Source of the DNA: Hondaea fermentalgiana
Taxonomy: Eukaryota > Sar > Bigyra > Thraustochytrida > Thraustochytriidae
DNA length: 37,621 bases
Direction of reading: 5' to 3'
Assembly: GCA_014084085.1 (NCBI GenBank)
Contig: NPFB01000040.1
Location: 550 to 38,170, forward strand
Shown: piece after piece, positions 34,202 through 37,621 of the stretch
How positions within the stretch are numbered: the stretch's first letter is position 1
How the letters are laid out: each line of letters begins with the position of its first letter
Program-made: the position numbers and the translations under genes
Notes under the pieces: model-generated
The model's database searches: none
What the model saw: only the letters and a program-made list of their open reading frames with translations
What the model was told of the DNA's origin: nothing

Positions 34202-35215
34202 ATGGGTTGGCTGAGAGAGGTTTTTGAAGAACATGTGGTGCGAAGCAACAATACAAGCATCAACGATGAAGACTGGGAGGTGACGCCTGGCTTGCGTAGT
34301 ATGCGCACTGCACAAACGATAACAGGAGCCTTTGGGTTGGTTGCCGGCCTGGGGAGCCTGGCATATCTCTTGACGGTGAGCTGCAGAGTTCCGACTCGCA
34401 ATTCAGGGCAGCGCAAAATGTTGAGGATTGTTGTAGGTCATGTAGTTTTCAAAACGATCAGTGACGTGCCAATCTTTCTCTTTTCCCTTATTGATGTTGC
34501 GAAGAAAGATTGGGCATGGTGCTCCGTCTTTGGGACTTTACCTCCTTTGGCTTTTGTGCTCTCCTGCACACTGACGTACATGATATATCTCGAGCGCGCG
34601 AAGGCTACCGCGTCGCTCACAGAGCCTTCACGTTTGTCCAAGTTTCTTTGGAAAGTCTGTCACTTTGTTGTCATGAATGTGCCTGGGTTGCTCCTTCTTA
34701 TGTGGTTGTCAATCAACGGCAAGATATTCTACGGTTCTGTATGCATCCAGGACTATGGACCACGTCTCTCTACCGTCTTTGCGTTCATGGACACCTCGCT
34801 ATCGTTGGCCTTTCTCTATCTCTTTATTGAACCCGTGCAAACACACCTGCGGACCATGTCCTCCATAGCTGGTCGCATTATCGAACAGGACAGTACTCGA
34901 CAAATGCGTTTGACGGCTAGGCGAAACCTCGTGTGGGCGTCAATCACCATTTTCGTCACCATGGTGTACATGATCACCGTGACAATTGTTTCGAGTGTCG
35001 GGACGACCGCTGAAAACTATCATTTACGTTGCCTGACATGGGTTCTCATGCCCATTTGCGGGAATGTAAACTTATTGTCGACCCTCGTCATTACGTCTGG
35101 TGTCTGGCGGCCTTCAAAATCGCGCGGAAATCGAGTCAATCCGCGTCAGTCGCTTCCTACTTCGCGGAAGGGATCGTCGGGGGTCGCATCCACGCAGCGG
35201 CCGAGTTTGACATGA
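34202..35215 (+). CDS. Seven-transmembrane receptor-like protein, copy 1, 337 aa
   Basis: ATG 34202 (MGWLREVFEEHVVRSNNTS); the frame extends upstream only from TTG. It has a short N-terminus with an NNTS glycosylation site, then seven hydrophobic helices. TM1 is about 45-65 (GAFGLVAGLGSLAYLL). TM2 contains an Asp (FKTISDVPIFLFSL). TM3 starts with WCSVF and ends YMIYLERAKA, whose E-R pair is placed like the DRY motif. TM4, TM5, TM6 (VWASITIFVTMVYMITVTI) and TM7 with a Pro (LMPICGNVNLLSTLVI) follow. A Cys at the top of TM3 and another in the second extracellular loop (GSVCIQDYG) fit the conserved GPCR disulphide. The tail is Ser/Arg-rich. Overall it resembles protist cAMP-receptor/Git3-type GPCRs, but the exact class is not established. 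It is a tandem paralogue of the next gene. Confidence 0.85.
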   Translation: MGWLREVFEEHVVRSNNTSINDEDWEVTPGLRSMRTAQTITGAFGLVAGLGSLAYLLTVSCRVPTRNSGQRKMLRIVVGHVVFKTISDVPIFLFSLIDVAKKDWAWCSVFGTLPPLAFVLSCTLTYMIYLERAKATASLTEPSRLSKFLWKVCHFVVMNVPGLLLLMWLSINGKIFYGSVCIQDYGPRLSTVFAFMDTSLSLAFLYLFIEPVQTHLRTMSSIAGRIIEQDSTRQMRLTARRNLVWASITIFVTMVYMITVTIVSSVGTTAENYHLRCLTWVLMPICGNVNLLSTLVITSGVWRPSKSRGNRVNPRQSLPTSRKGSSGVASTQRPSLT

Positions 35216-35408
35216 CCTTTTCATGTATAAAAAAATTATTCTTACCCAGTTCCACTGCCAATCACTCAAATCTATTTACGAAATCAAATTGCAGCAAGCT
35301 GTTGCATTAAGTCGCCGAAGAAGGCGATCTGGTCTTGATGATAACTGTTGCAAACTTATTACTGAAAGCAGAGCCGTTGTTAGACCTGATTTCTCCAAGC
35401 TTGGAAAA

Positions 35409-35453
<45 letters not shown>

Positions 35454-35669
35454 AAAGTGGTCTATAGTTTGAACTGCGGTATGGAAATGGTAGCTACAAT
35501 GCTCAGCTGAGCATCCTTCCTCCAGAGCCTGTTCAGGGGCGGCTTCGCGGTGCAAATCGGAGAGCTTCTACCTCGAGGTTTTCCATGCACACATCTGCAG
35601 ACACGTCGACATCGTAAAGGAACTTTCAAGGGAAAGGCTCATCGCCGTCAGGCACCCAACACGGAGACA
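35216..35669. other. Intergenic region between tandem 7TM genes, with AAAG microsatellite
   Basis: About 450 bp. An (AAAG)n run of about 11 units lies at 35408-35456. The frame of copy 2 is open upstream to 35550 but has no ATG before 35670. Confidence 0.7.
35408..35456 (+). repeat. (AAAG)n microsatellite
   Basis: About eleven uninterrupted AAAG units lie between the two 7TM genes. Confidence 0.97.
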
Positions 35670-36662
35670 ATGACATGGTTTCAAAGCGTGATCCAGGAGC
35701 ATGTTGTACGCAACGCGAACACAACTATTAGTGCAGAGACATGGCCAGAATCGAACCAATTGCAATATATGCTGACCGCTCAGGCCGCAATTGGCGCCAT
35801 TGGCGTTCTCGCGGGGCTTGGGTGTCTCGGGTTTCTGCTTTACGTAGATTTAGTGCAGAAAAGGGGTCCTCAGGGCGCTCGGAAACGTCGCATGTTTAGA
35901 ATTGTGGTTGGCCACGTTGTCTTCAAGACGCTCAGTGATGTACCCATCTTCGTTTTCGGGGTCGCGAGAACACCAGCAGAGAGTTGGGTGCTTTGCTCGG
36001 TTTTTGGAAGCGTGCCGGCACTCTTTTTTGTCATCGCATGTACTTTGACCTATGTCATTTACTTGGAGCGAGCGAAGGCGACGGCTGCCTTGACAGAACC
36101 GTCTCGATTTGCCAAGACTTTGTGGAAAATCTGTCTTCTCGTCGTTGTCTCAGTGCCAGGACTGTTGATACTAATGATCTTGACCATCCACGGGAAAGTC
36201 TTCTATGGATCGGTATGCATTCAAGACCATGGGTCGCGCTTATCCTCAGTATTTGCAGCAACGGACTCTGCACTCTCTTTCGCCTTTCTGTACCTTTTCC
36301 TGGAACCGGTCCAACAGCATTTGAAACAACTGTCGCATACAGGGGCGGCCGATGCCGACAGCACGCGACACTTGCGAAGAACAGCAAAGCGAAACTTGTT
36401 CTGGGCGTCTGTTGCAGTGTTCACAACAATGATTTATATGATCACAGTCACTGTTTTGGCCGACACTGCAACCACGGAAGAGAACTTCTACCTTCGCTGT
36501 TTGGCTTGGGTACTCATGCCTATTTGCGGTATTGTGAACATGATTTCGACCTTGGCAATTACGTCAGGAGTGTGGAAGCCCATCAGGAAAGACGCCTCGA
36601 ATATTTCTCGAAGGAGTGGGAAAATTTCCCGTGTGACGTCTTCGCGACAATCTGGGACGTAA
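35670..36662 (+). CDS. Seven-transmembrane receptor-like protein, copy 2, 330 aa
   Basis: ATG 35670 (MTWFQSVIQEHVVRNANTT) aligns with the start of copy 1, supporting both starts. Shared blocks are RIVVGHVVFKT-x-SDVPIF, YLERAKATA-x-LTEPSR, GK-x-FYGSVCIQD-x-G, MIYMITVTV and RCL-x-WVLMPICG. All seven TMs, the extracellular Cys pair, the N-terminal sequon (NTT) and the TM2 Asp are kept. The termini and the cytoplasmic tail differ most (tail SRRSGKISRVTSSRQSGT). The tandem same-strand arrangement shows a local duplication, and the loop and tail differences suggest separate ligands or coupling. The TM2 and TM3/ICL2 signatures are the best markers of this family. Confidence 0.85.
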   Translation: MTWFQSVIQEHVVRNANTTISAETWPESNQLQYMLTAQAAIGAIGVLAGLGCLGFLLYVDLVQKRGPQGARKRRMFRIVVGHVVFKTLSDVPIFVFGVARTPAESWVLCSVFGSVPALFFVIACTLTYVIYLERAKATAALTEPSRFAKTLWKICLLVVVSVPGLLILMILTIHGKVFYGSVCIQDHGSRLSSVFAATDSALSFAFLYLFLEPVQQHLKQLSHTGAADADSTRHLRRTAKRNLFWASVAVFTTMIYMITVTVLADTATTEENFYLRCLAWVLMPICGIVNMISTLAITSGVWKPIRKDASNISRRSGKISRVTSSRQSGT

Positions 36663-36915
36663 AAGCGAAGTACTCAGAGCCAGTGATAAAACATGTGGGG
36701 TGGGGTTGGTGGTTCCACAAGAAACACCTGAAATGACTTTGACATTCTACGCAAAGGACTGCATTGAAATGTTTTCTACATCATGATTTTTTTTTAAAAT
36801 CTGAATTTGCTTGACTCGATTAAGCGAGGGCGAGTACCTTTCTGCTGCATTGAAATTTCGTTGGGACGAAGGAACGGCGACCATGCTCTGCTCGCATGAA
36901 GGGGACTCACGCAAC
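36663..36915. other. Intergenic region, no gene seen
   Basis: AT-rich 3' flank of 7TM copy 2. It holds a T run (36787-36795) and no coding-like ORF. Confidence 0.5.
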
Positions 36916-37409
36916 TCAGAACACAATGTTTGGTAGATTGTGCAAAGCTTTACTGAGAAGGAGCAGTTCCGTGTCGTTGAACATGAGGCGGCCGAACAGA
37001 GTCAAAAGCTCACCATCCTTTAAAAGGGGAAGAAACCAGTTTGCAAATGAATTCATAAAATTAAATGTAAACATTTTGCAGCACGTCACCTCGTGCGCTT
37101 CCAAATTGACATCACAATCTAGCAGAGAACAGCCCTTTTCTTTCTCCGTTCGCCCCCCCTGCCCAGACCGGCCGGACCGACCCCGGGCCATAACCGCCAT
37201 AGCCGCAATTCCCAAAGAGGCCAAGCCACACCCAACGGCTCTTCAAACTTCCAGCAATCCTTCTTCACATCTCAAGAGGCATTATAATTTCTCGTCGCGT
37301 TTTCTTGGTTATACCTACCCAACGAAGCCTCGAGCCAGCGAATAGCTTGCAATTTGGTGCGGGAGCCGGGTCCGAGGCACTCTGCCACGGAAGTGGCGTG
37401 CTGCGTCAT
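36916..37409 (-). CDS. Tentative three-exon small gene, 73 aa, hypothetical
   Basis: Proposed minus-strand exons are 37409-37319 (MTQHATSVAECLGPGSRTKL onward), 37118-37090 (29 bp) and 37017-36916. The introns are 200 bp (GTAGGT...TCTGCTAG) and 72 bp (GTGACG...CCCCTTTTAAAG). Both joins keep the frame and give AIRWLEASLDCDVNLEAHED followed by a Leu-rich helix, ending NLPNIVF. The W-L-x-x-x-L ... D-G-x-L-L pattern faintly recalls the opening of a calponin-homology fold, but the protein is too short for one. The second donor is weak. A competing 149-codon ORF lies on the other strand. Treat as a hypothesis. Confidence 0.28.
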
Positions 37410-37621
37410 CCACCTCAAACTTCCGCCCGACAAGAGAGATGCAGCATGGCGCTACTGCGCTGCGATTCAGTCGGTCAGTTTCATGTCGGAATAGCACCTC
37501 TACGGTCTTTTGGTGAGATGAATCTCATCTCGACGTCGACAGCCGCTATTGCTTGGAGCTAGCACTCCGCTGATGATGATGATGAAGGTAAGACTCTTAA
37601 TTAATGTGGGGAGGGGGGGGG

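Noticed and set aside
36896..37345. 149-codon plus-strand ORF
   Set aside because: Low-complexity Ser/Arg/Pro sequence with no domain. The opposite strand has a slightly better spliced model, so neither is firmly claimed.
37571..37621. ATG-ATG-ATG-ATG-AAG frame open to the window end
   Set aside because: Only 17 codons, in a GAT repeat followed by a donor-like GTAAGA and a G run; too little to call a gene start.

Overview
The window is nuclear DNA of a unicellular, ciliated eukaryote. Genes are protein-coding, mostly intronless or with one or two short GT-AG introns (about 70-225 bp), separated by compact intergenic stretches and found on both strands. Two ciliary transition-zone proteins (B9D2 and CC2D2A), a GATOR2 subunit, an ABCG/PDR transporter, mitochondrial proteins, RhoGEF and 7TM receptor-like genes, together with moderately high GC, fit a stramenopile of the labyrinthulomycete/thraustochytrid type. 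That placement is inference from gene content and style, not from a marker gene. I found no rRNA, tRNA, transposon or CRISPR array.

Layout. 1-981: 3' end of a PDR-type ABC transporter (+). 1079-1234: a 51-residue two-TM micro-protein (+). 1440-3674: coiled-coil protein (+). 3918-5207: protein with a coiled coil and a C-terminal CaaX box (+). 5236-5989: three-exon B9D2 (-), which I rebuilt by splicing. 6357-7715: DOT1-like class I methyltransferase (+). 7985-8707: SPRYD7-like SPRY protein (-). 9403-11502: RhoGEF with a degenerate RhoGAP-like region (+). 11695-12213: small Cys-rich type II membrane or secreted protein (-). 12713-14569: Zn2Cys6 transcription factor (-). 15770-17908: ARM/HEAT-like protein (+). 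18624-19181: two-exon mL53-like mitoribosomal protein (+). 19877-20890: two-exon mitochondrial protein with an SRP54 M-domain signature (+). 21041-21529: two-exon mitochondrial YCII protein (-). 22220-25156: WDR59-like GATOR2 subunit without a visible WD40 propeller (+). 25334-27256: coiled-coil protein with a C-terminal zinc finger (-). 27938-33226: CC2D2A (+). 33802-34169: tentative small two-exon gene (+). 34202-35215 and 35670-36662: tandem 7TM receptor-like paralogues (+). 36916-37409: tentative three-exon small gene (-).

How the genes relate. B9D2 and CC2D2A belong to the same MKS/tectonic module of the ciliary transition zone and lie about 22 kb apart. Three products look mitochondrial (mL53-like, SRP54-M-like, YCII) and form a cluster at 18.6-21.5 kb. 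Five gene pairs are head-to-head across GC- or repeat-rich spacers, so bidirectional promoters are likely. The item most worth following up is the predicted mitochondrial protein carrying an SRP54 M-domain signature without the GTPase part. Next are the WDR59 homologue without its propeller, the coiled-coil protein whose zinc finger resembles those of large DNA viruses, and the tandem 7TM pair.
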